From the NCBI RefSeq assembly GCF_023035815.1, contig NZ_CP073162.1, positions 1-58,045 on the forward strand: a DNA stretch of 58,045 nucleotides, in the 5' to 3' direction. Made by a program: the position numbers and the translations under genes. Positions 17,729-27,134 of this stretch are shown in pieces (the stretch's first letter is position 1; every line of letters begins with the position of its first letter). Origin of the DNA: Borrelia parkeri (GTDB lineage: Bacteria > Spirochaetota > Spirochaetia > Borreliales > Borreliaceae). The notes under the pieces are model-generated. The model was given only the letters and a program-made list of their open reading frames with translations. It did no database searches and was not told the DNA's origin.

Positions 17729-18538
17729 TTAAGATCTATTACCATACACCGTTACTTCAACAAAATGTAATTTGTATTGTCCCTTACGGGTAGCATCATC
17801 TGGTGCTAAATCAATGGTAAATGCGTCATCAAGTGCTACGATATTCATCATTCTTTTGCCACCACTTCCTGCTTTTATAAGCATTCCGTTTGAATCAAAA
17901 TCTAATTTATCTGCTATCTTTATACTTGCATCACTAGCTGATAAATATCCAGTAAAATTATTAGTTATTGGAATTACAGATGCCGTGTCAGTACTCTCAT
18001 CAACATCAATGCATATACCATACATATCCTCATCATTAGATGGTATGACATAAACAGTATCACTCTCTACTGAAAGCTTAACAGCACGCTTGAATGGCCA
18101 TCCTTTATATGGATACTTTCCTATAATGTCAACACTACTAGATATTGAGAGGGCATTAGAATCAATAATTTTCATCTTATCTTGAAATCCATTCTCAAAA
18201 CCACTAAATAAAGCCCTATCTTCATGTTGATTCTTAGTGTATTGTCTAAGCTTTAGGATTGCATCTCTGTATTGAGTCTCAAGTGACGCTACTTGTGCAG
18301 GTGTATGTCTTTTGCTGCGGCTTTTAGGCTGACTACTTATTCTCAATGATTCTACATCCTCTAGAGTATCTAGAGTATTTAATGTTTCTACATCTAGTGT
18401 TTTTAAAAATTCTATTTGCTCTGAATTTGCCATTTGACTCTCTAATTCATAATCTGAATGCAAAGTATCACTGTCTTGAACTTCTTTATTACCTTTAATA
18501 CCGCTAGAAGTAGTTATTTTTTCACTTACAGAACTCAT
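17729..18538 (-). CDS. DUF228 protein, second paralogue with extended N-terminus
   Basis: A 269-residue protein. Residues about 140-269 are the DUF228 domain (DEDMYGICIDVDESTDTAS, then VIPITNNFTGYL). The first 100 residues are an acidic, serine-rich extension absent from its neighbours. Its ATG begins on the last base of the upstream TAA. It may be a decoration protein with a protruding or scaffolding arm. Confidence 0.68.
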   Translation of the reverse strand: MSSVSEKITTSSGIKGNKEVQDSDTLHSDYELESQMANSEQIEFLKTLDVETLNTLDTLEDVESLRISSQPKSRSKRHTPAQVASLETQYRDAILKLRQYTKNQHEDRALFSGFENGFQDKMKIIDSNALSISSSVDIIGKYPYKGWPFKRAVKLSVESDTVYVIPSNDEDMYGICIDVDESTDTASVIPITNNFTGYLSASDASIKIADKLDFDSNGMLIKAGSGGKRMMNIVALDDAFTIDLAPDDATRKGQYKLHFVEVTVYGNRS

Positions 18539-19101
18539 TAACTACCCTTCAATGCCCTATTTCCAAATACACTAACATTTATTATGTAGAGACTATCATT
18601 TAATTTGTATGCTTTTGATAAAGCTATTGCATTCACTTTAGTGTTATTTGAAGTACTAGCCTTTTCAAGTTCACCATTTGTATTGAAGGACAATTTATCT
18701 CCAGCATTAATTGAAGATTGACTATCCTTTTTTACTACTAAGTACCCTTCAAAATATTCCGTAATTGGTACTACTGTTGCCCTTTGTGTAAAATCATCTA
18801 TGTTAACACATATACCAAAAAGGTCATCACCACCCCCAGCTTCAACACGAGGTTCAAAGTCACCTTCAAAAGATAACTTTACTCCTCTCTTGTATGGATA
18901 TCCCTTAATTGGATAGTTAACAATTACAGTATCTGAACTTGTACTAGTTCCACCAGAATTACTAAAATGTAAATTCTTATCTCTAAAATCAGTATTGTTA
19001 CTAAAAGTAGCTAAGTCCCTACTAGGATTCTTCATTAATGCTTTGATTTCTTTAAGTTTATCTTCATATTCTTTTTTAAGTTGCGTGATATTATTAGACA
19101 C
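18538..19101 (-). CDS. DUF228 protein, first paralogue
   Basis: A 187-residue protein starting at GTG with GGGGAGG upstream. It matches the third paralogue over most of its length; the N-terminal coil and C-terminal strands vary more than the central block. Three tandem members imply duplication and specialisation of a virion surface protein. Confidence 0.7.
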   Translation of the reverse strand: MSNNITQLKKEYEDKLKEIKALMKNPSRDLATFSNNTDFRDKNLHFSNSGGTSTSSDTVIVNYPIKGYPYKRGVKLSFEGDFEPRVEAGGGDDLFGICVNIDDFTQRATVVPITEYFEGYLVVKKDSQSSINAGDKLSFNTNGELEKASTSNNTKVNAIALSKAYKLNDSLYIINVSVFGNRALKGS

Positions 19102-19113
19102 ACTAACCTCCCC

Positions 19114-19776
19114 TTAAGCACTGCGTTTGTTTATTCTTTCGGAAGTCTGTTTTTGTTTATTTATATGAAACTGTATCATACCTTCTGTAATCTCACTTCG
19201 ATTAATTGGTCTGAAATTTGGATCTGAGATTGATATTGTCTCTCTAAATTTAACACTCCCATTTTTAGAAGAAACATCACTCATACTCACATTACGCTTT
19301 CTATGTTTTATATTCACCTTTGCCAAATCTAAAAGCTGTTCCAATATCTTTCCTTCAAGATGTTCTGTTGATTCAACCTTAGCTATAGCTTTTATCTCTT
19401 CAGGTAATACATATTTTCGAACAAGCTCTCGGCTTTGGGCTAAGAGTATCTCATCAAGTGAATATCCTTTAGAGAGTAATGCCTCTTTATTAAAGTGATT
19501 ACTTAAGTATTTACTTGCAAGTGTATCAATCTCATTGATACGTGTTGCTTCCTTTAAGAGTTTATCTTGTAATAATGCACGCTCCTGAACCTCAGCAAGT
19601 TCTTTTGATACACGCTCATTAATACTTAAAGCCTTATTATCAGATTCTTTTGTTGCTTTATACGCTTTATATTCTTCATATTCAGCAGCACTTATACTCA
19701 CCATAACCGGTGTTTTACTTACTGATTCTGTATCAGTAGCGGTCTTTACAGAGTCATTTGTCTTCTCTACTTCCAT
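19114..19776 (-). CDS. DUF1357 protein, possible scaffold
   Basis: A 220-residue, highly charged, mostly coiled-coil protein with a basic tail, located between portal and capsid-related genes where scaffold proteins lie. AAAGGAG precedes the ATG. No protease motif is visible. Function inferred from position and composition. Confidence 0.65.
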   Translation of the reverse strand: MEVEKTNDSVKTATDTESVSKTPVMVSISAAEYEEYKAYKATKESDNKALSINERVSKELAEVQERALLQDKLLKEATRINEIDTLASKYLSNHFNKEALLSKGYSLDEILLAQSRELVRKYVLPEEIKAIAKVESTEHLEGKILEQLLDLAKVNIKHRKRNVSMSDVSSKNGSVKFRETISISDPNFRPINRSEITEGMIQFHINKQKQTSERINKRSA

Positions 19777-19777
19777 A

Positions 19778-20996
19778 TTAATCTCCTTTTATTTTTATAA
19801 ATAATCTGTCTTGTAAATTTGCCTTATCAACTGTACTTAAGGCAGGATTTAGCATTAAAGATACATACTTGTCATACATTTCAAGTAATCTCATATCTCG
19901 CTCTATTTTTTCTTCTTCACTTAGCACATACAGTGAATTAAAATGCATCTTAAGATTGAAATACTTAACAAGTTTACTATTAATAGTAACTTCAATTTGT
20001 TCTTGAACACTTTTTAAAAAGTCATAATAATTAGACCTATCCCCTTTCCCATCATTTCCAAGCCCCTTGGTTTGCTCATTAAAACTTCTAGTTAATGGCT
20101 CTTTTGTGTCAGCACCTATCTTTGCCTTTACTAAGGTTAATGCTTCCTTTAAATAGGTTAAATCATACTTAATAACCTCCAGTGAAGCATCTGGTGTTCC
20201 ACTGTAAAAAATACCATTATTATTTAAGTTAGATTTAAGCCGTGTAAGCTCTCGCTCTAAATCGCTATTTACACTCTTAAATGTGCTTATATGATTTTGA
20301 TTTTCATCTACATTGCTTTTAAACAGGTTAGAAAATATACTTGGCTTATAATTAACGCCCTTAGTTAAAAGCTCTAATGAAGTCGTAACATCACTTAGTG
20401 CATCTTGTAATGTTACTAATGATTCATCCTTGTAAAACAAAAAGTTATGTTGCTCTATTCTCCGCTCTATTTCTTTATATATTTGTTCAAAAAGATATAT
20501 ATTAAGCAAAAAACTTTGCGTATAACATGGACTGTAGGCTTTAAGTATATAATCATAATTGGAGTGTATGATTACCCTACTCTTATGAATCTTCAAATCT
20601 CTATAAGATATCTTCTCATCTGTATTTATTTTGAAAGTGTATGTTATATAATTAAAGTCAGGCCCCTCATCACGAACATTATCGTAGTCAAGATACATAA
20701 ACCCAATAGGAAGTTCTAGGTTCACACTTAAGTGTAAATCTTCTAGCACGTCAGCAGTTTTAACTAAAATGTATCCAACACCATTAAAACGGTAACTAAT
20801 TAAACACTGCAATAATGCTTTCTTTCAACTCTATTTTCAAGGTTTCTAAAGCATCATTAACATTAAAAGCAGTATCAATACTATTTAAAGTGATTCCATT
20901 CTTAAGAGTGTCTTCTGCTACATTTGAAATGTAGTTTCTAAAAAATATTGAGTAACGGTATAAGTCTCTTGCGTTTATATTGCTATTTAAAATCAT
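19778..20996 (-). pseudogene. Phage portal protein (DUF1073-like), frameshifted
   Basis: The unit 2 copy is an intact protein of 405 residues, with a portal-like core and the motif IHKSRVIIHSNYD, similar to the 'IHpSRV' segment of phage portals. Here an extra T near 20817-20823 (GCTTTCTTTC instead of GCTTCTTTC on the + strand) shifts the frame after about 60 codons, leaving pieces at 20796-20996 and 19778-20812. The ATG at 20996 is preferred because upstream open sequence is not conserved between the units. It would form the DNA entry ring in the capsid. Confidence 0.75.
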
Positions 20997-21117
20997 GATA
21001 TCTTTAACTTTTAACCATAAATTAATTATATGGAGAAAATATAACGCAACAATTGACAAAAACTAATTGTTTCTAACAAAATTTAAATAATTTTTGTAAA
21101 AAAATGACTAAAAAAAA

Positions 21118-21138
21118 TAATTGACAGAAAGTCAATTA
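21118..21138 (-). terminator. Terminator after bdr
   Basis: TAATTGAC and GTCAATTA pair around AGAAA. On the - strand the hairpin is followed by a run of eight T. It lies 29 bases after the bdr stop and separates bdr from the portal operon. Confidence 0.7.
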
Positions 21139-21166
21139 AATAAGGGAAGGCTTTAGATAAATAAAT

Positions 21167-21799
21167 TTACTTTACTAATAATGACATTAATGCTAAAAAT
21201 ATTCCTATATTAAGAGTAATAAGAGTACCAAACATCCAACCATGAAGTCTTAATGTACTCTTAAGTTTAGATGCAGTTTTATCAAGTTTACTATTGAGCT
21301 CCATTTGGTTAACATCAATTTTATTATCAAGTTCATTAAATTTGGTATCAATTTTAGTGTTAAGATTATTTTCAACTGTATCTATTTTGTTATCAAGTTC
21401 ATTAAATTTGTTATCAATCTTGTTATCAAGTTCAATTTTGACAGATTTAATCTCAGATTGTAAAAGAGCTTCGACTTTTTCAAGTTTAAGATTAAAGTTA
21501 TTCTCTACAGTGTCAATTTTTTTATCGAGTTCATTGAATTTAGAATCGTATTAATTATCGAGATCTCTAATATCAGATTTTAAGTTTGTCTCTACAGATC
21601 TAATTTCAGCTTGTAAAAGAGCTGCAACCTTTTCAAGTTTAATATCAAAGTTTTCTTTTAAGAATTCAATATCTTTGTAAGTCAGTTCATTTTTATAATA
21701 TCTGTAAGACAGATCAATAGCGATATCTCTCTTAATACCGGCTTTAGTAAGTTCAGCTATAACCATTTGTTGAGTAATAACAGGTTGAGCAAGTCCCAT
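21167..21799 (-). pseudogene. bdr: Bdr repeat protein with internal stop
   Basis: Bdr (Borrelia direct repeat) proteins are inner-membrane proteins with a conserved N-terminus, a variable run of KID-type repeats and a C-terminal membrane anchor. The frame from 21799 to 21167 is 211 codons, but codon 83 is TAA (GATAATTAATACG), after which the same frame continues with repeats and the anchor LHGWMFGTLITLNIGIFLALM. It has more repeat material than the intact 188-residue copy in unit 2. AAGGAG precedes the ATG. Confidence 0.8.
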
Positions 21800-21840
21800 A
21801 AAAACACTCCTTATGTAATTATTATATAATATTTTAAGTG

Positions 21841-23194
21841 TTATATGAACCTTATTTTAGTAAAATGTGCTTTAAGAGAACGAGCACCCAAAGTCAATAA
21901 CATATATGATGCTGACAGGCTATCTAATGAATCATCATCACTCTTACCATCTCCTTTGTACTTATAAATATCAGATATAGCTGACTTACTTGAATAATCC
22001 ATAATACTAAGTTTAGATGTTGCAAATGGCTCTATTAACGTAGCAATTCTAGTAAATTTATTACTTATAGGTTTAATTGGAGCAATTTTAAAATTATGAC
22101 TCATACCCGCTCTAAGTTTAAGAAACGTTTTAGTCACATTCCCATGCCCAGAAATATCATCCCTATCTTCAACATATAGTTTGTGTACATTAAGATTTGT
22201 AAGTATAGTTTTAATTGTATTTAACATCTTAGGATCACCTACTGGTAACTTTTCTTGAAATATAAACGCATAATAACTTTGATCTACTCGCTCTAGACAC
22301 ACAAATAGCTGTATTATCTCCTCCAATACTGTATGCAGGATCTAAATATGCTATTGGGGAGATAAATTCATGCTTACTTGTAAGATTAACATTAGTAAAT
22401 ATCGCATCACAGGATGCGACCCATTCTCCAAGTAGTACCCTTGCTTTATATGTTGGAATGTCCCTGTAAATTTTTTCTTGGGTTTTAATAAATTCCGCGG
22501 GTATTAATTCATTATCATATGTTGTAAAGTTATATGTAGAGTAAATTTCTGTATTATCAATATAATCTGTTTTAAAAAAATGCTCCGGGCTGTCAGGATT
22601 GGTATCAAATATAATGGTTTGCATTCCTACTCTAAGCCTTTTTAAACATTCTATTAATGTTTCCTTATGCAGTGTTGTTGCTTCATTAACGTAAATAAGC
22701 GCTGAATTAGAGCCTCTAAACCTCTCAAAATCACTTGCCCTATCTCCTCCATACAAATTAACTCTTAGCGAGTCTATTTCAAAATATGATGTATTAGAAA
22801 ATTTTGGCCTAAAGGGGATCTTAAGCATACTAGCAATATCTTCTAACTCACTCATAACATTAACCTCTAATGATTTTTGGGAATTTCCTATTATAAAATT
22901 ATTAGTATTTTTTTTATACACATTCCTATTTGTAAGCAGTATTTTTAAGAATAGATAACATGCTAGAAATGTTTTACCACTAGCAATACCACCTGATAGG
23001 ATTATTTTAGTTTGTCTATGTTTTTCAATAGATTTAAGTACTTCTCGTTGCTTTTTAGTTAAGTGTCTCTCCTCAAACCCTTTAAAATCAACCTCCAATG
23101 CTTTCGGTTTAATAAAATCCATTATATCAATACCAAAATCACGCTTGTACTCTCGCTCCATTTCTTTAAATATAGGTAGTTTATATATATCCAT
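21841..23194 (-). pseudogene. terL: Large terminase subunit, frameshifted
   Basis: A phage packaging ATPase-nuclease. Counting from the ATG at 23200, the Walker A box GGIASGKT is at 70-77, Walker B IYVNEA at 169-174, and nuclease residues include YLDPAYSIGGDNTA and the late DDSLDSLSA. The start at 23194 has AAAGG eight bases upstream. An extra base near 22296-22302 (TAGACACACAA against TAGAACACAA in unit 2) breaks the frame inside the nuclease domain, leaving pieces of 321 and 161 residues. Unit 2 lacks the ATPase half, so no complete copy exists in the window. Confidence 0.88.
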
Positions 23195-23205
23195 TACCAT
23201 GTCCT

Positions 23206-23772
23206 TTAAATTTGTAATTTAGAGCGCACATCTGTATCAGTAGCTTTAAGCTTTAGCATTGTCTTGTAACATAGTGACATCTTCTTAAGTTCTCTCTCCC
23301 TTTTAAGCTCATCGAGTTTAAGTTTTAACTCTTCAAGCTCACGACTTTCTTCTTCTGAATGTGCTACTTTTTTATTTAAAGTCTTCTTATAAAGATTGCT
23401 AATTTGAGACTCTAATTCTTCTATTTTGTAATTATGAGTTTTAAGTTCTAACTCTAAATACCTACTAAATGAATTTATAAATTCTAGTCCCAACATACTT
23501 TTAGCCATACTAAACTGACTCTTAAGATCACGTGCTTGGGCCCTACTTTGTGATGCATGAAATAAGATATTCTTCAAAGTATCTTCACGAATAGTAAGCT
23601 TAGCAGCACCAGTAATATACTCAGGGTCATCTTTAATCTCTTCCCATTTGCGTCGCATCTTTCCTACATTAACACGACTAACTCCAAGCTCTTTTGCAAT
23701 ACTAGCGTCATTAAGTTTTCCTTCTCTAAAATACACAACATAATCATCTAATGATTTCTTTACCCTACTCAT
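23206..23772 (-). CDS. Small terminase-like protein (DUF603-like)
   Basis: A 188-residue protein directly upstream of terL. Residues 20-45 form a helix-turn-helix (DASIAKELGVSRVNVGKMRRKW), and the rest is a long charged coiled coil ending in a basic tail. This is the layout of small terminases that recognise the packaging site. It is the first gene of a leftward unit whose promoter and a dyad operator lie immediately upstream. Only the first 36 codons survive in unit 2. Confidence 0.7.
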   Translation of the reverse strand: MSRVKKSLDDYVVYFREGKLNDASIAKELGVSRVNVGKMRRKWEEIKDDPEYITGAAKLTIREDTLKNILFHASQSRAQARDLKSQFSMAKSMLGLEFINSFSRYLELELKTHNYKIEELESQISNLYKKTLNKKVAHSEEESRELEELKLKLDELKRERELKKMSLCYKTMLKLKATDTDVRSKLQI

Positions 23773-23786
23773 ACCTTTTAATATAA

Positions 23787-23804
23787 GTTAACTAATAGGT
23801 TAAC
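23787..23804. promoter_or_regulatory. Dyad operator candidate GTTAAC-N6-GTTAAC
   Basis: Two palindromic GTTAAC hexamers separated by TAATAG lie just downstream of the probable -10 box of the terS promoter, overlapping the transcription start. Position suits a repressor site. Unit 2 keeps it at 52215-52232. Confidence 0.5.
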
Positions 23805-23807
23805 AAA

Positions 23808-23835
23808 AATATATTTAACATAAAATTTATAACAA
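23808..23835 (-). promoter_or_regulatory. Promoter candidate for terS-terL
   Basis: On the - strand TTGTTA, a 16-base spacer and TATATT lead into the terS gene. Good -10 match, fair -35. Confidence 0.55.
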
Positions 23836-23846
23836 AACAATAAATT

Positions 23847-23874
23847 TTACAAAAACAATTAATACTTATAACTA
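23847..23874 (+). promoter_or_regulatory. Promoter candidate for mlp
   Basis: TTACAA, 16 bases, TAACTA, about 65 bases before the mlp start. It is divergent from the terS promoter. The match is moderate in a very AT-rich region. Confidence 0.35.
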
Positions 23875-23938
23875 CATGCACATTCAAGATGTGTAAATAG
23901 AGATATATTTTTAAATCAAAAAAGATAAGGGGATTTAT

Positions 23939-24364
23939 ATGAATAAAATTAATTTTATTTTGGTATTGGCACTACTAATTAGTAGTTGTGAATATGAGCA
24001 TAGAAATGCTACACCTAAGAGTAGAGTTAAAAGAAATTTAGAAGAACAAGAAGAAGTACAAAAAACACCTGAAGAAGTGTTAAGAGAAAAATTAAATGAA
24101 ACTCAAAAAACAAATCTAGATTTTTTAAAACAAGCTTTGGGTAATGATGATCTTTTTAACAAATTTTTAAATCATGATGAATCTAAAATAAAGGAAGCCC
24201 TTGAACATATAAATACTGAACTTGAAAAATGTAATGGAAATGATGGGGGTAAAAGCACTTTTAAAACCGTTGTACAAGGATATTTTAGTAAAATGGATGA
24301 AAGTACGCTCAATGGTTTTAAAGAAGGAGCAACAAGCACTTGTCAAGTAGGAGCAGGTGGTTAA
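23939..24364 (+). CDS. mlp: Mlp-family surface lipoprotein
   Basis: A 141-residue lipoprotein: MNKINFILVLALLISSC with the lipid-modified cysteine at 17, a charged tether, then the Mlp core (EVLREKLNETQKTNLDFL and a C-terminal cysteine pair region ending QVGAGG). Mlp proteins are outer-surface lipoproteins carried by cp32 prophages and act as lysogenic conversion or 'moron' genes. AAGGGG precedes the ATG. It is transcribed away from the terminase unit. The unit 2 copy has an identical protein. Confidence 0.88.
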   Translation: MNKINFILVLALLISSCEYEHRNATPKSRVKRNLEEQEEVQKTPEEVLREKLNETQKTNLDFLKQALGNDDLFNKFLNHDESKIKEALEHINTELEKCNGNDGGKSTFKTVVQGYFSKMDESTLNGFKEGATSTCQVGAGG

Positions 24365-24830
24365 AGAACCTCTCATAATCAAAAAGTTAAGAAATAATAT
24401 TTAAGAAAGAGAGATTTAAGAGAAAAAGGCAACAAATATCCTAGATAAAAAAGCATGAAAAAGAATAAATTAAACTCGTTATAAAAATGGTAAGAGTAAC
24501 TATAAAAGTAAACCTTTGGTTAACAGAAAGAGTAAAGTTAAATTTTCAAGAACAATATGTCTCATTGCAAAATGGAAAGCCACTAAATAGACAAATAAAG
24601 TCTACGGAGAGTAAAATTTGAAGTATTTGTTAAGGTTAGGTTAAAGTATTCTAGATATATTAACCAAACATGTAAAAAAATACCCTCTCTATTTATATAA
24701 ACAACCTTAGATGAGATATTTTACTATGCAATGGAGACCTTTCAAAATTGACTCTACCTTTAAGTATTTGCTAATATTTTTATAACTAATTTTATCTATT
24801 TTTAAACTATTTAGTTAACTTTTAAATTAT
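24365..24830. other. 466-base intergenic region between mlp and integrase
   Basis: No reading frame longer than a few dozen codons and no clear hairpin terminator is visible after mlp. The region is strongly conserved with 52793-53257 except for its last 150 bases. It ends in the integrase promoter. It may hold a decayed gene, an attachment site or an RNA; none can be shown from the sequence. Confidence 0.5.
24748..24777 (+). promoter_or_regulatory. Promoter candidate for integrase
   Basis: TTGACT, an 18-base spacer and TAATAT lie about 55 bases before the integrase ATG. Both boxes are retained in unit 2. Confidence 0.6.
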
Positions 24831-25590
24831 ATGAAAGGGAAACATTTAATTAACTGCAATCTTAACTTAAAAATTAAAGAATTAGAAATGCAAAATGAGC
24901 ACTTAAGAGAAGAATTAACTCTACTTAAAAGCTCACTTAAAACTAGAAATACTAAAAAATTAAACACTCCTGTAAGATTTTATCTAAATGACAAGACAAC
25001 TAGACTAGTAAAACGCTCTATAGAGAGACTTAAAGAACAAGACCCAATCTCAGGATGGTTTGTACACTTACTCTCAATTACTGGTTGTAGGGGTGTTGAG
25101 ATACAAAATGTAAAACTTACTGATATATATAAAGAGACAAGCAGTAATGGTGAAGTATTTTATTCTATTCGTGTTAATGTAGCTAAAAAACGCAGCAATA
25201 TCTGTATAAGAGAAGTAGTTATTAGTAAGTTTGAATTTGATTCTATTATGAGGGCACATCAAGAATATTTTGGCTCTAGAGACAAAGACAGTAGGCGTAC
25301 TTATCTATTTCAAAAAAGTAAACTCAAATTTCGTGACAATAAAGTTAGCATAATCAAGATTTCAAAACAATTTAAGGAATTACTAATTAAGGGAGGATTT
25401 AAACATCGCAAATCTTTGCATATACTCCGTAATATATTTATAGCATCACTTAAAGTCTAAAGGATATAATTCATTTGAAATTAAAGAGCTTATGAAATAC
25501 TCATCTACTTCTGAGATTGATAATGTTTATGGACTCTCAAGTGCAAGTAAAATACAGGCTTACAAAGATATCAAAACTAGCTTGAAATAA
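24831..25590 (+). pseudogene. Tyrosine recombinase/integrase, frameshifted
   Basis: Unit 2 encodes an intact 252-residue protein. The N-terminal 45 residues are a coiled coil, then a catalytic domain with TGCRGVEIQNVKL (first arginine), HILRN (H-x-x-R box) and a C-terminal NVYGL tyrosine. Here one extra T at about 25449-25453 (CACTTAAAG against CACTAAAG) shifts the frame after the HILRN box and removes the nucleophile tyrosine. The ATG has no good ribosome site, so the true start is uncertain. Confidence 0.8.
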
Positions 25591-25663
25591 CCCATATTTT
25601 TTGCTAATATTTTTCATACACCTAAGGTACTATTTTCCCACTTCAAAAATTTTACCAACTTCA

Positions 25664-25699
25664 AAATAAATACCTAAAGATAAAATTAGGTATTTATTT
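25664..25699. terminator. Terminator after integrase
   Basis: AAATAAATACCTAA and its exact complement enclose an 8-base loop; the right arm ends in TTTATTTT. It can act in both directions between the convergent integrase and dam genes. Confidence 0.7.
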
Positions 25700-25788
25700 T
25701 ACATAAAAATTATTTGTTAAGCTTTTGTTTTTGATAATTCTTTGGTTTATAATATATATATTCTTTAAACTAAAATTTCATTATGCAG

Positions 25789-25827
25789 GGAAAAAAAGAC
25801 TCTAAACTTTTCTAGGGTCTTTTTTCC
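25789..25827 (-). terminator. Terminator after dam
   Basis: GGAAAAAAAGACTCTA and TAGGGTCTTTTTTCC pair with one bulge and one wobble. On the - strand it lies 11 bases after the dam stop and ends the early operon; a T run is also present on the + strand. Confidence 0.65.
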
Positions 25828-25837
25828 ATATACAAAT

Positions 25838-26656
25838 TTACGCCTGCATTTTAAACATTTCCTTTTGAATATAACGAGTATCACGGAAGTCCATCCTTGA
25901 CTTATTAGTTTTGTATGAAGTAGCTAGTATTTCATGTTTAGTTTTCTTAAAAATACTAGCTATACCAGTTGAGCGTGCTACATAATTTACAAAAAGATTA
26001 TGCTTTAAGAAAAGCTCAACTACACTTAAATCATCAAATTCACTTATTGCAAATTGCCAACTATATCTCTTCATCTCTATAATAAGTCTCTCTAGAGAAT
26101 CTAAATTCCATCCACGATTATCAGCAAGATTGCCACGTGAAATTGAATATGGAGGGTCAAGATATACAAATGTTGAGCTTACCTTATCTCGCCTAGGTAG
26201 TGCTGCTAAAAATTTAAAAATATCACGTGACGTAAATATTGCATTATCAAGCATCTCTTTAAATCTAGATTTATAAGTTTGAAGGGTACTTAAAAACAAT
26301 CTCTTAGCATTACTTCGATTTAACTTCATAGTTACGCCGGATGAAGCATAAAGTGAATACAAACTTCGCAAAACCATGTATTCGATTTTGTCCAGGTTCT
26401 CATTAATAATGCTATCATAAATAATTGCATCTCTTACACGCTTGTAGAGCAACTCAGGGTCTTGTCTTAAGATATAAAAAAACTTATATATAAATTTAGA
26501 ATTATCATTGAGTATATTGTAATGGGCTAATGGCTTTGCAAAAAATACAGCTCCTGTACCAAAAAATCCTTCAATATACTGGGTATGCCTAGGAAAAAGA
26601 CTTATAATATCAGCACTATAAAGGTATTTACTTCCTTCTCTACTTAGTAGTTTCAA
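25838..26656 (-). CDS. DNA adenine N6-methyltransferase, Dam/D12 class
   Basis: A 272-residue methyltransferase. The SAM-binding motif FFGTGAVFF is at 31-39 and the catalytic DPPY at 167-170, with the recognition domain between, which is the alpha-group (Dam) order. No restriction partner is adjacent. It starts at TTG overlapping the DUF261 stop (TTGA). It is last in the early operon, so it may modify phage DNA during replication, protecting it or marking packaging or regulatory sites. The specificity, possibly GATC, cannot be read from the sequence. Unit 2 differs by one visible residue (S211R). Confidence 0.88.
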   Translation of the reverse strand: MKLLSREGSKYLYSADIISLFPRHTQYIEGFFGTGAVFFAKPLAHYNILNDNSKFIYKFFYILRQDPELLYKRVRDAIIYDSIINENLDKIEYMVLRSLYSLYASSGVTMKLNRSNAKRLFLSTLQTYKSRFKEMLDNAIFTSRDIFKFLAALPRRDKVSSTFVYLDPPYSISRGNLADNRGWNLDSLERLIIEMKRYSWQFAISEFDDLSVVELFLKHNLFVNYVARSTGIASIFKKTKHEILATSYKTNKSRMDFRDTRYIQKEMFKMQA

Positions 26657-27069
26657 TATTTCTTAAATATTCTCCTTGATGTAATTTCATATTCAACACC
26701 CCGCTCTTTAAGCATCAGTGAATCATAAAGCACAGATGCCTCATTAGTTGCTATAAAATGATATCCTGGTGTATTTTTAATCTTAACTTCACTTATCTCA
26801 AATTCTCCATCTAAACATCTGTAAGCAGGGCCTTCCCACCTCACACTTGTACTAATATCAAACCGTCTAAGCACAGCGCATGGGTTTAGAATATAACAAT
26901 TACTTCTTATATATCCTAACTTAACAAAGTTATGATAATTCTTATTTATATCAAGAACACTAAACTGCAACTTTTTATACTTTTCTATGTAATAATGAAG
27001 AGATAAAAAGTAACATCCCCATTGACGTACTGCTGAAATTAAATTCGGATTATTTTGCGTTATTTTCAT
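26653..27069 (-). CDS. DUF261 protein with papain/C39-like residues
   Basis: A 138-residue Borrelia family protein. Residues Q16 and C19 (RQWGCYFLS), H104 (PGYHFIA) and D116 (VLYDSL) fall in the order and context of small C39- or NlpC-like cysteine peptidases. No signal peptide is seen. AAGGTTAGAG precedes the ATG. It is coupled to dam by overlap. The peptidase idea is inference; the family has no established function known to me. Confidence 0.7.
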   Translation of the reverse strand: MKITQNNPNLISAVRQWGCYFLSLHYYIEKYKKLQFSVLDINKNYHNFVKLGYIRSNCYILNPCAVLRRFDISTSVRWEGPAYRCLDGEFEISEVKIKNTPGYHFIATNEASVLYDSLMLKERGVEYEITSRRIFKKY

Positions 27070-27134
27070 CTCTAACCTTCAACCTCCATTAAATCTCTAA
27101 GTCTGGCTCCTCAAGAAGACACTCTACACTACTA

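Noticed and set aside
22401..23658. Direct repeat TCGCATC as the cause of the terminase deletion
   Set aside because: Recombination between those repeats would give a different junction; the observed break lies 7-11 bases away with no shared bases.
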